Part shown: one piece after another, positions 10,361 to 20,980 of the stretch | How the letters are laid out: each line of letters begins with the position of its first letter | How positions within the stretch are numbered: the first letter of the stretch is position 1 | Assembly (NCBI GenBank): GCA_914767715.1 | Contig: OU612069.1 | Span: 25,231,387 to 25,295,386 of the forward strand | Direction: 5' to 3' | DNA from: Membranipora membranacea | Taxonomy: Eukaryota > Bryozoa > Gymnolaemata > Cheilostomatida > Membraniporidae | DNA length: 64,000 bases | The notes under the pieces: generated by a model | What the model was told of the DNA's origin: nothing | Seen by the model: the letters and a program-made list of their open reading frames with translations, nothing else | The model's database searches: none | Translations under genes and position numbers: made by a program

Positions 10361-11100
10361 AAGGCCATCAGTAGAGCTGTAGAAAAAGACAACTAATATC
10401 AATGCAACTTGTGAGAGATCTTACATTGTGTCGTGTATTCCACTTACATGTTTTGATGTATAGGTGTTCCTAGCTCCCTAGTTCTGCATGTATGTTAGTA
10501 AGTGTCTCTCTCTGGCTTCTACTTTTTTAGTTCACCTTTATTCTAATAACCTCTCTCTCTCGAGCATCCGGGTATAGTCCGAGTCTGCGTCCTTTGCTAA
10601 TCTCTTTCACCTGCTGTCTAGATCCCTTATGCTAATATCCGGTTCCACCACACATTGCAGAAGTCATGTTATGATATTTTTATCGAGTGCTGCTAAATTG
10701 CTGATACAATTCAAATCACCTATACTTGAAGACATCATCCTAGACTGTTTCAAAATTCTGATCGGAAAAGTATAGGAAAATCTGATATTGTGCAACACCA
10801 CACTAACCAAAGAATGTAGATCAAGGTCCTGGACTAATGCCAACTGACATATATATCAAATAGCTGGTATATTTATGACTTGAGCTTGAACAATAACATC
10901 CAAGTCAAAATACTCCTTTGCCGTCTAATAAGTCTCAGTGCAGCTGATTTAAAAAAGATCGGATAGAATTTACACCATAACGGTGGGTGGGTGTTTATTG
11001 TTACTATTGTCACTTTTCAAGCCCAATAAAACCACATGGATGGAGAATCAAGCTACGGTCGGCCAAAATGGAACAGCTGCCGGATCCAGAAGGCAGACAG
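10361..11100. other. Gap with no recognised feature
   Basis: Slightly pyrimidine-rich around 10500–10620. I see no gene or clear repeat. Confidence 0.4.
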
Positions 11101-11117
11101 GGAGGCAGGCACAGTGT

Positions 11118-11123
11118 TTATTT
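11118..11123 (-). terminator. Poly(A) signal on the minus strand
   Basis: TTTATT on the plus strand is AATAAA on the minus strand, 17 bases beyond the TAA of the exon at 11141–11253. Confidence 0.55.
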
Positions 11124-11140
11124 GGTAATCTGGTCCTTGG

Positions 11141-11253
11141 TTACTGAGTAAAATCGATCTGGTAGCCCATATCATCATTATTGTGGTATGATGAACTCCT
11201 AGCTGCAGTATAAGTCGTAGTAGAAGCTTGTGGAGAGCTGTTTCTCCAAAATC
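11141..11253 (-). CDS. 3'-terminal exon of an unidentified minus-strand gene
   Basis: The minus strand has the acceptor CTTATGACTCAG, a phase-1 entry and an open frame ending with TAA at 11143–11141. The tail is rich in Ser, Thr and Tyr and contains TTTYTAARSSSYHNND and MGYQIDFTQ. It looks like the end of a receptor's cytoplasmic tail with several possible tyrosine phosphorylation sites; that reading is inference. The poly(A) signal follows 17 bases later. Upstream exons were not found between here and 18 kb with confidence. Confidence 0.5.
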
Positions 11254-12316
11254 CTGAGTCATAAGCAGTACACTATCTGATTGTAGTGTCCATGGTTACA
11301 TGAGTGAGATCAGTCAACCAGATTTAGGCCAGGATTGGTTGAGTTGCTAGCTATTTTCAAAATAATAACCTTTCCTGCTACTCTGTCAAAGATTTTAGTT
11401 TAAACTGATAAAATTTTCTTCTACTAATTATTGCCTAGTGTCTTCAAGGTTTCTTTTGGCTTTTTCAGAAAAAAACGTTTTGAACAAATGATATTTATGC
11501 CAATATAAGTAAATATATATGGCATGTATAACATATTGCTCATCAGATTAGACAGTTGTGTTCTGACAGATCTTGCTTTTATTGTCAACCAGAGAAGACC
11601 ATTTGCCACCGTAAAGACTGATTAAAGTGAGCAGCAATTAGCGGATCAGCTAATAATGAAAAATGTGTACATGTGTTGGCGACGAATACAATTTGGTACA
11701 AAAAATATATTATGCCATTATCATCAATACAAATAAGCTCTACATCAAAATTCATTAAAAGTACATAAACAATACACATCTCTTACATTAATTAACATAT
11801 TATCACTCAAAATAGATAGGTATGTCATCTAATACTGGAGAGTTAGAAGAAAAATGTTCAGGAGAGTGTCTAGCTGGACACTCACGTTTTGATGTAACGT
11901 TCAAGTTATCGTGTATTATAGCTACAATATAATTTGAACATTTCACAGATTAAATCATAAATCGAGCCAGCAGCAAATTTAGCACATCATAAAACCTTTA
12001 AGCTAATATGAAAGTGATTTGAGCTGGTTGACTCCTTACTCTACATGTTAGTGTGATAGATCAATAGATCAGCATACCGCTGCCATATGCTGGAGAAGCT
12101 TCCATTCTCTTTGAGATTAAGCCTTCTCTTATTTTCTCAGGCAGACTATTGAAGAAGTATGTTATCACTGGCACAGTCAAGGAGATATCGCACAGCTTTT
12201 CCTGTATTTTGTATGGACAACTCCCGATAGCGATACTGTAGGTATATGTGGGCTCAGGTTTTTAATTCCTTGCAGGTTTTGATAGCTTACTGTATTTTAA
12301 TAACTGGACGGTGGCC
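11254..12316. other. Gap with no recognised feature
   Basis: AT-rich. If the exon at 11141–11253 is real, this should be intron of that gene. No further exon was supported. Confidence 0.35.
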
Positions 12317-12337
12317 GGCTGGCTGGCTGGCTGGCTG
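12317..12337. repeat. (GGCT)5 microsatellite
   Basis: Five tandem GGCT units at the 3' edge of the decayed Gag region. Confidence 0.9.
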
Positions 12338-12389
12338 AGGGTTGGGCAGTGACGGCAACATGTGCTTGTTGTATACTACGCTTGCGCTC

Positions 12390-12965
12390 CTCACAGGTGG
12401 GACCCATCGCAGAAATGGCATTTGGAATGTCTGGGAGCTCTATTCTATGTCTTAATTTCGATGGTCAACTTTTGATTAATTGGTCGCTGACCCTCCGCGC
12501 GTATTGTTAGAAAGTTTCCATAAACGTGAGAAACTGTCCAATAGTTAGGGGCGTGCTGTGATTTTTGATTGCCCTCAGTGTAGAAACTGAGGCCACGTTG
12601 ACACTTGGTCGCTACTTGCTGTCACTGGTCGCGTCAAATTTGTGTAGAGTAGGTTTGTAGCTACAAAATTCTTCTGTGATCTACACAGCCCCAGCCAGGG
12701 TAGCATGTGGCCCAGCTAAGAACTGGTGATGGAGTAGTTCATTGCGGAGACTTCATTTGAAGAGCTGCGGGATCTGTCCCTCTATGAATGCTGCCGGCTG
12801 CTCCGGGTATGCTGTCTAGACTAGCTTCGAGATCTTGTCAGTATATTCTTGAAAGCTCTGTTTGGATGGTTTACGGAGAGCAGATAACTTGTCCATGGCC
12901 TATCTGTCAGTCAGGCCAATCCTGGCACATAGGATAGCTATTATCTCCTCCACTGTACGGATTTG
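12390..12965 (-). pseudogene. Decayed retrotransposon Gag with zinc-knuckle-like end
   Basis: One minus-strand frame stays open in sense for about 120 codons, with MDKLSALRKPSKQSFQEYTD, ISKLV…TAYPEQPAAFIE, and NELLHHQFLAG. This is the helical layout of LTR-retrotransposon Gag proteins. The frame is broken by about five single stop codons (TAG and TGA) but no clear frameshift. Further along, another frame gives KCHFCDGSHL, a zinc-knuckle-like C-x2-C-x3-H. The region is GC-richer than its surroundings. The family is uncertain (Ty3/gypsy or BEL/Pao). It is non-functional. Confidence 0.6.
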
Positions 12966-13170
12966 GATTCAGTACTCTAGGTTCTTCCTGCTCCTGATCT
13001 TCTTTCTCGTTTTTGTTGATCGGTTCTGCGTCTTGTGCAGGTTGGGCATCATCCTTGATTCTCTCATTAAACTTTTCCAGCTCTCTAGCCCAATTACCCC
13101 GCCTCCTTCCTTGGTTGTTTGTAGACCCTCAACCAAGATCCCATTGAGCTGCCACCAGATGAACTAAACA
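12966..13170 (-). pseudogene. Probable N-terminal part of the decayed Gag
   Basis: Minus-strand translation yields a charged segment (ELEKFNERIKDDAQPAQD, KNEKEDQEQEEP) just before the Gag-like core, in another frame. It reads like the acidic or linker N-terminus of the same element. Confidence 0.4.
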
Positions 13171-14060
13171 ACCAAACAGGGATGCTTCAGACCAAATTAT
13201 ACACTACTGTTTTAGAATTACCCTCCCTACTGAAACTACAATCTCCAAGAGAGAAAAAACTACAAATTAGCTTTAATTTGGTATGCACTTGTTGCTGAAT
13301 AGAATGATATGTGAGTCCTAAGAGAGTACAAATATACCACCTCTGTCTATTCATAGGGAGGTTTAGTCAGGCTTTGTCATTACTAGCCAACTGTATGAGC
13401 TTCCATATACCTGCACTTGTTATCAGTATGAACTAGTTACAATAAAACACTGGGTATGAATCACTTCTCATTTGTAATGCTCTATGGATGCACCAGTCAA
13501 GACCTGTATGATTGACAGGGAACCTTTCAACAAACCACCCAATAATGGTTAAGCATGTTAGGGCTGATTAAGCCAATATGCACCACTCAACATCAGGCTA
13601 GGTGAGTATTGTCTAATGAAGATTGCACCCAGATTTGTATTTGGTTAGAGGTAAAGGTATAAGATAAAAGCATGCAAGTGCAGCCATTTAATAACAACTG
13701 GATGTATAATTGCTAAAAACTTCAGTTTAAGTGATCAGTTTTGACTGAGATTTTATTGTGAAAGGCTTCTGCATAACAGTTTACAAAAACATAGAGAGTT
13801 TTATGTAACCAGCGATGATCAATGTGGCTTTTGAGGTCTTTACCAAACTAACTAAAATTTGTTGGAAAGTGAAGTGGACACAAGTAACATTTACAAATTT
13901 TAGTATCAGCAAAATTGCTCCTGATAGATTTGTGTCACCATCGAAGTCGGTAAGGCTATTAATAATGTTCAATTATTTCTGTGACTCTGTTAGACTCTGG
14001 ACGATTTCTTGCCGTTTGAGTTTTGACGATAGCTGATATGTTAGCCAAGTTGGTAAAAAA
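13171..14060. other. Gap with no recognised feature
   Basis: No exon, RNA gene or clear repeat that I can support. Confidence 0.4.
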
Positions 14061-14061
14061 G

Positions 14062-14215
14062 TGTGCCAGGTACAAAAGGTTGCATGCCATGGTTACAATG
14101 GCATGCCTGGTACAATAACTTGCCAGGTACAATAATTCGCGAGGTAGAAAAGCTTGCCAAGTACTTTAGATTGCCAGGTACAAAGTTGGTGCAAAAAGTT
14201 TGCCATGTCCTTCAC
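14062..14215. repeat. Degenerate short tandem repeat around TTGCCAGGTACAA
   Basis: The motif TTGCCAGGTACAA recurs about seven times at irregular 17–25 base spacing with substitutions. It includes a palindrome GCATGCCAT…ATGGCATGC at 14081–14106. Its open frame is a by-product of the repeat. Confidence 0.7.
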
Positions 14216-15220
14216 AAATTGTTTTGTACCATGCAAGCGCCACTAACCATGTATGTTTGAAAGGGCTCCTGTATAGCAACTTTTTACCGTTATTGGCCAG
14301 CTCTCATAGTTGGCAGACTTGACTACTTTTTTATGGCAATGATTTCCAGTGGAATTTTATGCTTATTGCTAGAGGAGAGTTGAGTTTGCATTCCTCGCAG
14401 AAGTACATCATTTAGAAACAATCGTAAATGAAATAAATTTTGCATGGACTGACGTTTAAGAAATAGATTTTGGCACAAATGGCAGCAATAGTAAACAATT
14501 TTCACCATTGATGCCAAATGTGACATTTAGGCTAAGTTTTCAAGCGGAAGTATATATTTGCTTTGCCAAGATAGGTCATCATCACAAAACCAGTCCGTTT
14601 CATAGATAGAAGCCTGAAAAGCAAAGTGTTGAAATGTAATGGATGCAGGATGCTTTTTTGTCACATATATTGGGAAAATTTTAATTTTTACCAGTCAAGA
14701 TTCTGAGTTGTACTCCATATGTTAGTATAGTGTTTTAGACTTTGCCAGCTGGTGATTTGAATAATACCTTTTTTGAAACAGTTCAGATTCCAAGTCAAGT
14801 GCCTAAAATATCATGCATTAATTACAATGCATTAAATAATATCTGGTCCTTTCCTGGTAACATGATTTTAATCAATTGATTTTAAATTGGAGGTATTGTG
14901 TAAGGCACACCAACAGTGAACTTATATTAGGATGAAGGTGAAAGGTCAGAATCACTGGCATCTTTATACAAACAATGAAGTGAGCTCACTACAAAACCAA
15001 TGAAGCAATGTGGATAGTAATTCATTAAGATAATTTTGCAAATTGTTTTTAGTGTGGGTACCTTGGAAATCTGAAAAGCTGGGCATTTGGATTTCATGCA
15101 CAGACTTAATTTTTTTTCAATTTTCCCAGTACAGAGTTCAACTCACTATTGTTTAAACTTTGCCCGGGGTAACGACTGTGTATTGTACACATTTTACTAC
15201 CTTTCCTGTTTATCTGACAG
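14216..15220. other. Gap with no recognised feature
   Basis: AT-rich, without supported genes. Confidence 0.4.
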
Positions 15221-15426
15221 AAGCGCAGAATCCCTTTCTAATAAAATGGAATACAGCTGATTTGTCATTTCATTCCACTGAAGGACGAGTGCAGAAAGCA
15301 TCAGATATTCCTCTTGGAACTGCACATAGCATGCCCAGCACAGGACAATCAGGACTCACAATTAAAGCTAAGTATTGTTCAACGGCTCCCATCATTAACA
15401 TACTGAATTGTATAAGTGAAATATAA
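15221..15426 (+). CDS. Candidate exon, unrecognised
   Basis: A good acceptor (CCTGTTTATCTGACAG) precedes an open phase-1 frame of about 67 codons to TAA at 15424–15426, rich in Ser and Thr with NPFLIKWNTADLSFHS near the start. No family was recognised and there is no nearby poly(A) signal. It could equally be noise; the codon content is the only support beyond the acceptor. Confidence 0.2.
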
Positions 15427-16194
15427 GGTTACATCAACCTCTAGTCATATTATGCTTTGAAATGATTCCAATAGAGGAAATGCAATGATTTAAGGGTATA
15501 TAAGAAATACCCTGCTCGTTTTAGCAATTGGGAGCGTTTCTTTTGGAACATGGTCATCATGACTCTTGATCATATATCCCGATCGCTTAATCCCATAGTT
15601 GAATCAAAATTTGCGGCTCATGCCCTTGTGAGGTAAAAAGTTTTGATATTAAGTACATGGTTATGCTACTTGACAAAGAAGTTTCTCACAATGCTTGTTT
15701 CACAGCGATAAAATTAAACACATGCATACAGTTCTGTTTCAATTTGAAGGGATATGAGTGCGCAATTGTGCCATTGAATAAGAAGACCAAAATATTTATT
15801 TTTAATCGTCACCCTTGGGATGCGTTTTGTACATCATGATACTGAGCCATGTTCCTTTCGCTAGGTGGGGCAATTGCCATCTAGGCCTATTGGTACTGTT
15901 TTAGGAGGAATAAAAATACATACACAAACACACACACACACATACTACAAACCAGATTGTCTGTTTTTTGATGTCGGTAAAATTTGACAAGTTATAAATA
16001 TCGACATTTCATTGAAAACAGCATGCACTTGAACATTCAAACACTCAACAGAAGTAGCTGACTATGGTTACTCCTATATCGATGATTCAACAGACAAGGT
16101 TGTTCATCTAACAGATCTGGTAAAAAAATTTCAAAATTTCACCACCGCTATATTGAATATTAGTCAAATTCTAATAGCCATCATATATTACTTT
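15427..16194. other. Gap with a CA microsatellite
   Basis: Contains an ACA/CA simple repeat at about 15920–15947. Nothing else was recognised. Confidence 0.5.
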
Positions 16195-16374
16195 GGAGTT
16201 GCCCCACCACACATAAATAAAGGCAACTCCCATTTTTACATGTAGTTGGAATACAAAGGTATAAATAACATGTCTCAGCCAGAAACCAGTCAGTCAGATA
16301 GCGGCAACCAGATAGTGCAGACAACTATCATATTTCGTACTGAGGAATTATATTAAACCTTTGTACCAACTACG
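16195..16374. repeat. Hairpin plus 133-bp inverted-repeat element
   Basis: A perfect 9-bp stem (GGAGTTGCC / GGCAACTCC, 16195–16230) is followed at once by a 133-bp unit bounded by imperfect inverted repeats (GTAGTTGGAATACAAAGGT at 16242 and its near-complement ending at 16373). TATAAATAA lies just inside the left end. It could be a MITE or a small solo-LTR-like sequence. Confidence 0.45.
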
Positions 16375-17043
16375 TATATATATTATTATTACACATTATG
16401 GATCCAAACAAAAACAACAAAAAAACAACAATAAAAAAATAGACAAAAGCTAAAAGAAAAGGAAAAAGAGAAGAAGGCAAGATTGGGAGAGGGACTCTAC
16501 TTATGACTGTTTACTGTACAACATGTATACTTATGAGAACAGCTAGATTACTCATATGAGGATTATATTACTTGCAGAGTCACCCAAAAGGCTGAGGGCT
16601 AGTAGAGAGGACAATCCACTGATAGCTCTGTACTCAGAAGATCTTGCTTGAGCAAGTCAGACATTTGTAACAGTGATTTGAGGTGATCCTGATCTATCGA
16701 TTGTATTGAGTTTAGTTGTATCGGCTATTCTAAAACCCCTAGTTTCAGATATATAACAACCTCAAATTGGCTTTTCCTGCATTCTTACTCAGTAAACTTT
16801 GGCCCAAAAAGACCATTTAAGCCAAAGATTTTCCACTTTAGGAGGCTGGTCACTTTCTTGTGCAACATTGGTTTTGACTGGCACATTTTGCTGGTGACAA
16901 AGGCGACGGAAGTTTATCAAGACCACTGTAACATAGTGCAAAGTTATGGATGAAAATCGAAGGAAATTTCTTTGTTACCACAAAATATTGCCTGAGATTT
17001 CATGGCCGGGTTTTCCCCTAGGAAAGTCTTTTTTGACACCATT
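16375..17043. other. Gap; A-rich start, otherwise nothing recognised
   Basis: 16390–16480 is strikingly A-rich on the plus strand with a short lysine-rich frame starting ATGGATCCAAAC. No element could be assigned. Confidence 0.35.
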
Positions 17044-17392
17044 TCGAAGTCTAAAGATTCATTTTTAATGATTTAGAGACTAACGCTTAACCTGTCTGAA
17101 GGCCAATCATCCCTACAATCTGAAGATCGACAGTTGCGTTTCGAAGGCCAATCTTGAAGCCAGTGACTAACAATCACTGAGAGCTATTTGGTCACAGCTG
17201 GGGTGAATCGGTATTCACCAAAATGTCGGCGTCCTATTCTTCGCCAAAATTCTTTATTCAAATTGTTTTTACTCAACATGATGTCCTGTTACTGTAATGT
17301 TTTGATATGTCATACAAATAAATACATGAATCAAATGATGAAGTGGCAGCCTGTTGATTGATTGTACAGCAATAATTAACATGAGGAAAAAT
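17044..17392 (+). repeat. About 345-bp direct repeat, copy 1
   Basis: Matches 17774–18114 over its length in the same orientation, for example AATCTTGAAGCCAGTGACT and AATCGGTATTCACCAAAAT. The copies differ by scattered substitutions and small indels. Near its 3' end is CAAATAAATACATGAATC. Two direct copies 730 bp apart could be terminal repeats of a small LTR-type (TRIM-like) element or two units of an interspersed family. Confidence 0.85.
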
Positions 17393-17773
17393 TAACATTT
17401 TGCAAAGATGGATTTTTTAGATTGAAATTATTATATATTTTGGAGTTGGCCCTCCTTGATTTGGAGGCCCCCTCCTAATCTGTGAGTCTGTAGTAGAGCA
17501 CAGTCCATAGGGATATAGACTAGTATATATCTATAAATTTCCTTTGAAGCCTGGTATGTTGTCCTGATTGGCTAACCAACAACATACATATTGAGGTGCA
17601 CAGGTCATTTACCTTCCTTTCATTGCTTTACCTCTGATCAAGTGACACTGTAGCTCAGAATATTTAAAAACCCTCCAGCCTTCCCGCTCACCACCCTACA
17701 TGTCTGTACTCACATTTTGCTTTGTATAGTTGTAGATAGTGTGGAATGAGCGTCACTGTGACACCAGGTTGAG
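17393..17773. other. Sequence between the two direct repeats
   Basis: About 380 bp with no coding signal. If the flanking repeats are LTRs, this would be the internal region of a non-autonomous element. Confidence 0.4.
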
Positions 17774-18114
17774 TCGAAGACCCATATTTAATGATTTGGA
17801 GACTAACGCTTATCTTATCTGAAGGCCGATCATCCCCGCGATCTGAAGATCGACAGTTGCGTTGCATTGCCAATCTTGAAGCCAGTGACTCACAGTCACT
17901 GAGAGCTATTCGCTCACAGCTGGGATGAATCGGTATTCACCAAAATATCGGGGTCCTATTCTTCGCCAAAATGTTTTATTCAAATTGTTTTTACTCAAAA
18001 TGATGAGCTGTTACTGGAATGTTTTGATATGTTATACAAATAAATACGTGAATCCAATGATGAAGTCGCAGTCGATTGATTGATTGTGCAGCAGTAATTG
18101 ACATGAGAAAAAAT
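17774..18114 (+). repeat. About 345-bp direct repeat, copy 2
   Basis: Partner of 17044–17392. Long shared runs include ATCTGAAGATCGACAGTTGC and TCCTATTCTTCGCCAAAAT. Confidence 0.85.
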
Positions 18115-18577
18115 ATAGAAACCATCTATTCACAGAATGTTGCTTGTAACTAATCCTCAAATAAGTTAACTTCTATGCAGAAATTACTACACACATTAAC
18201 CAACACAGTCGTGTAGCACAAGTAGACTAGGGGAAGATAACTCAATAGGAAATCTATCACACCATGATGACTCAGGATGAAAAAGCAGACTAGGCTTTAA
18301 AGACCAAACCCTGGATTATGCCCATCAGTGTTCAAAACATCCACTGATAGACCATCCAGAAGGCTCTACCATATCTGTCTCATAGCTGGGTCTACAGTGT
18401 AACATGGATTGCTGGAACAACACCAGGTAATGGTTTCAGGCTTAATGTCAACAGAGACGACAAATCATCTTTTTTTTATCAACCTCCTAATAATTGGGCA
18501 GCTAGGGTGACCAATTCGAAAGCAGACAGAAATATGTTTTGTCCAGTGGACCCACTTTCAAACCATAGCTGTCTGTA
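18115..18577. other. Gap with no recognised feature
   Basis: No feature that I can support. Confidence 0.4.
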
Positions 18578-18883
18578 TTAGAAATGATTTAATTTTGTAT
18601 TCTCTTTGGTAACCGAAAACGTTCCAGAAATAGTCAACAGCTGGCTTATCACATTTGCAACATTGGGTACTGATACGTTACTGAATCTGATTGCGAAAAA
18701 AACAACTTTTACCGGCCTGGTACCATCGTCCAAGACAAGTGGCTTATCACCAAACAGCACTCTACCAAGGTATAAAGTACATTTGGTAGAGTTTTCAAAG
18801 AAATATAACATAGGTGCATTCTGTATCCTTCCAACTGTGAACAGCCAATTTTCTCGGAGCGACAAGATAAACAAAGGTAATTC
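18578..18883 (-). CDS. Candidate minus-strand exon, unrecognised
   Basis: Minus-strand acceptor CGCAGCTCAG, then an open frame of about 100 codons with protein-like composition: LPLFILSLRENWLFTVGRIQ, CTLYLGRVLFGDKPLVLDDG, PVKVVFFAIRF and NVANVISQLLTISGTF. The alternation of charged turns and hydrophobic strands suggests a folded domain. No family was assigned with confidence. It ends at a TAA without a nearby poly(A) signal. It may belong with the minus-strand exons at 20323–20545. Confidence 0.35.
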   Translation of the reverse strand, partial: ELPLFILSLRENWLFTVGRIQNAPMLYFFENSTKCTLYLGRVLFGDKPLVLDDGTRPVKVVFFAIRFSNVSVPNVANVISQLLTISGTFSVTKENTKLNHF

Positions 18884-19316
18884 CTGAGCTGCGGCGTTGA
18901 TTGTGTTATTGGGTCTATTTTTGCTGACTCATATTTATCCACTAGTTGTTGATTATTAAATCAGATCTTATCCAGCACTCATTCATGACTCAATAAGCTC
19001 AAGCAGACAAGGTAGCTTGGTCATTTTGTGTGGATAAATTGCTTGTTTTAGAACAACTAACGACCACGATGACATAATTGTAAATTTGTTAATCCTCACT
19101 ATCTTAGCATCAAAACTGGGTTCTTTAGAGATTTATCCGCTACCTGCATCCTGACATATGATATCTGGATAAATAGACAATACAAATACTGTAACTGAAG
19201 CAGGGTTATGTGGCTGTCCACGGTTGATGCACACTTCACCCAAGGAGTAACAGTAACTCCTTGCTTCACCCATAAGGTGGCTGGAAATATTTCTGTTAAG
19301 TCTCTTATTCTTATCG
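18884..19316. other. Gap; weak minus-strand coding hint
   Basis: On the minus strand 19130–19316 has an open frame including EIFPATLWVKQGVTVTPW, but no splice pair could be settled. Confidence 0.25.
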
Positions 19317-19399
19317 GCTCTCATCAAGGTGAATGCTGAGAAAACTGGTGCTAGAGATAAAAAAGCACCAAATTTCTGGGCATTCACCTTGATGAGAGC
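19317..19399. ncRNA. Long hairpin, pre-miRNA-like or inverted duplication
   Basis: The 20-base arms 19317–19336 (GCTCTCATCAAGGTGAATGC) and 19380–19399 are perfectly complementary. The 43-base spacer pairs further (GGTGCT with AGCACC, AGAAA with TTTCT). The whole would fold into one stem of about 83 nt, the size of an animal microRNA precursor. Perfect pairing is more typical of a young inverted duplication or siRNA-type hairpin. No known microRNA was recognised. Confidence 0.4.
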
Positions 19400-19507
19400 A
19401 TTATTTTTAAAACACATATCTTAGAAGTTTGTCGGAAATTGAACTACATCCTATTTTTAATGCATAGTGTACGACCTTATCTCGATATTCCTACAATGAT
19501 CAATTTG

Positions 19508-20030
19508 TATTACACATTTTTTATCCACATTTAATTTATGGTACTGAGTTTTATGGTCATGCCGCAAATTGCCATCTCAATCACATCTATTTACTTAAAA
19601 AATCAGCGCTTTGTCTCAAAATCCGCCCATGTGGTAATGTGACCTCTTTCTTTTCTGAGTATAAAATTACACCCATTGAAATGCTTTTTAAATACCGCTA
19701 TTTGTTACTTTTAATAGAGAGTTAGAAATCCAAACCCCTGCCAGTACAGCCACAGGGTCAAAGGAAACATTTACCCCTAAGGGAGCCACCAACTGTAGAG
19801 AGGAGAGGTCACGGTTAACCACATGTGTTAACACCTCCTGCTTTGCGTGGGAGGATGGCCTCCTCGCTGTATGGGGGGTGTGGTTTGTTTCTTGCCCAGT
19901 AAGCTGCGTGTCTGGGCTGGCCCTGGGGACAGTAGCCTTTGTTTTCCCGACAATTTCGATGGTCGCCACACTAGTCCTGGACTAATCTGACCATGCCGCT
20001 GCCTTATTTTATTACATAATTTTAGTCCAT
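19508..20030 (+). repeat. Dispersed repeat, copy 2
   Basis: Same family and orientation as 3511–3843, with an internal GC-richer insertion around 19757–19920 (includes GGTTAACCACATGTGTTAAC, an imperfect palindrome). The open frames here are by-products of the GC-rich segment. Confidence 0.75.
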
Positions 20031-20322
20031 TGATTTTAAATACAATAAATTGATGCAGAAAAAAAAACTGAACTAAGAAAGTTGGAGGTGAGTGGTAACA
20101 AGGAGTTTGTATGGGGTAGTTATATCTGAGTAAGTCATTGTCTTTGAACTGAGCAGCTGAGACAAAGCAAGGTCGAAGCCATTGTTGAATCAATTGGGTA
20201 GAATTTGAACTGCGTTAAACTACACTCATCACCACTTCCGGTTTCACAACTTCTTTAATTATTCTAAACGATCTTTCATTAGGGTATCTGCTCTAAGACA
20301 AGTCTAATATTAAAAGACATAC
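20031..20322. other. Gap with no recognised feature
   Basis: AT-rich; would be intron if the adjacent minus-strand exons are real. Confidence 0.3.
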
Positions 20323-20545
20323 CTATATGATGTTTTGCTAAGGCCTTGCTATATTCTATTAACCTGTCTTCAAATATTGAAGTTGTTTTCTTAATATCAA
20401 AGAGAGGATAATACACAGCTTCATTACCGAATAGTGTAAGTAAACACAAGCATACCTTCAACGATTGTGCAAGACTGATGTGACCGACTCTTTCACCTCT
20501 GTCACATGTAGACCTGATTAAACATATGCTGTTTAGCACCGCCAT
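20323..20545 (-). CDS. Candidate 5' exons of a minus-strand gene, unrecognised
   Basis: ATG at 20545–20543 opens a frame MAVLNSICLIRSTCDRGERV, then GHISLAQSLK, which meets a consensus donor AAG|GTATGC at 20456. A 66-base intron would end in TTTGATATTAAG, and the next segment 20389–20323 (KTTSIFEDRLIEYSKALAKH…) ends at donor ATAG|GTATGT. The short intron is a multiple of three and open, so retention is possible. No family was recognised. The polarity matches the exon at 18578–18883. Confidence 0.35.
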
Positions 20546-20578
20546 TTCGTACTATTCGCTCATCATTATCATCATGAT

Positions 20579-20853
20579 ATCCCTTGACTCTCGCAAAACC
20601 AGTGGTGACCAAAGTACAACTTTGTTTGCCTCAGCTTTGAAACCATAAGACAGCTACTTCAAGGCTCCACGGCAAACAAGGAAGTAGACGTTTTTGTGGT
20701 TAAAAGACAACGTGCGGCTCAGAATGTCGACATAATTGTATGTGTTTACCAGTGTTGTTCAAGTCAAGTCTTTTGATATCATTTGACTCTCACACTCGCT
20801 GTCAGCAAAGGTGCAAGTTAGTCCGCATAGAGCCCATAGAGAGCTTATCACTC
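20579..20853 (+). repeat. Local direct duplication, copy a
   Basis: Corresponds to 20981–21244. Shared landmarks in the same order are TTTGACTCTCGCAAA, CCAGTGGTG, GAAAGCCTAAGAC-like text and CATAGAGAGCTTATCACT. Confidence 0.75.
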
Positions 20854-20980
20854 AGAAATCGCGGTCAGTGATAAAGTCTCGGAGTTGTAAATAAGCATCA
20901 AAGCACTGCACATACAGAATGGTACAAAGTTTTAATAGTGCTATTGCTTCCACAGTGTTGTTTAAGTCAAGATCACTGAT

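Noticed and set aside
12862-13167. 101-codon plus-strand frame with a hydrophobic stretch
   Set aside because: Antisense to the decayed Gag region, whose minus-strand reading carries recognisable motifs.
14063-14260. Plus-strand frame with repeated PGT tripeptides
   Set aside because: Produced by the short tandem repeat TTGCCAGGTACAA; not a protein signal.
18578-18883. Reading the minus-strand exon as an anion-exchanger or PTS-IIA-like cytoplasmic fold
   Set aside because: Only a short stretch (PVKVVFFAIRF) is suggestive; no flanking exons or key residues support it, so it is left unrecognised.
19688-20193. Two overlapping minus-strand frames of 93 and 121 codons
   Set aside because: They fall in the GC-rich part of a dispersed repeat that has no coding counterpart in the other copy.
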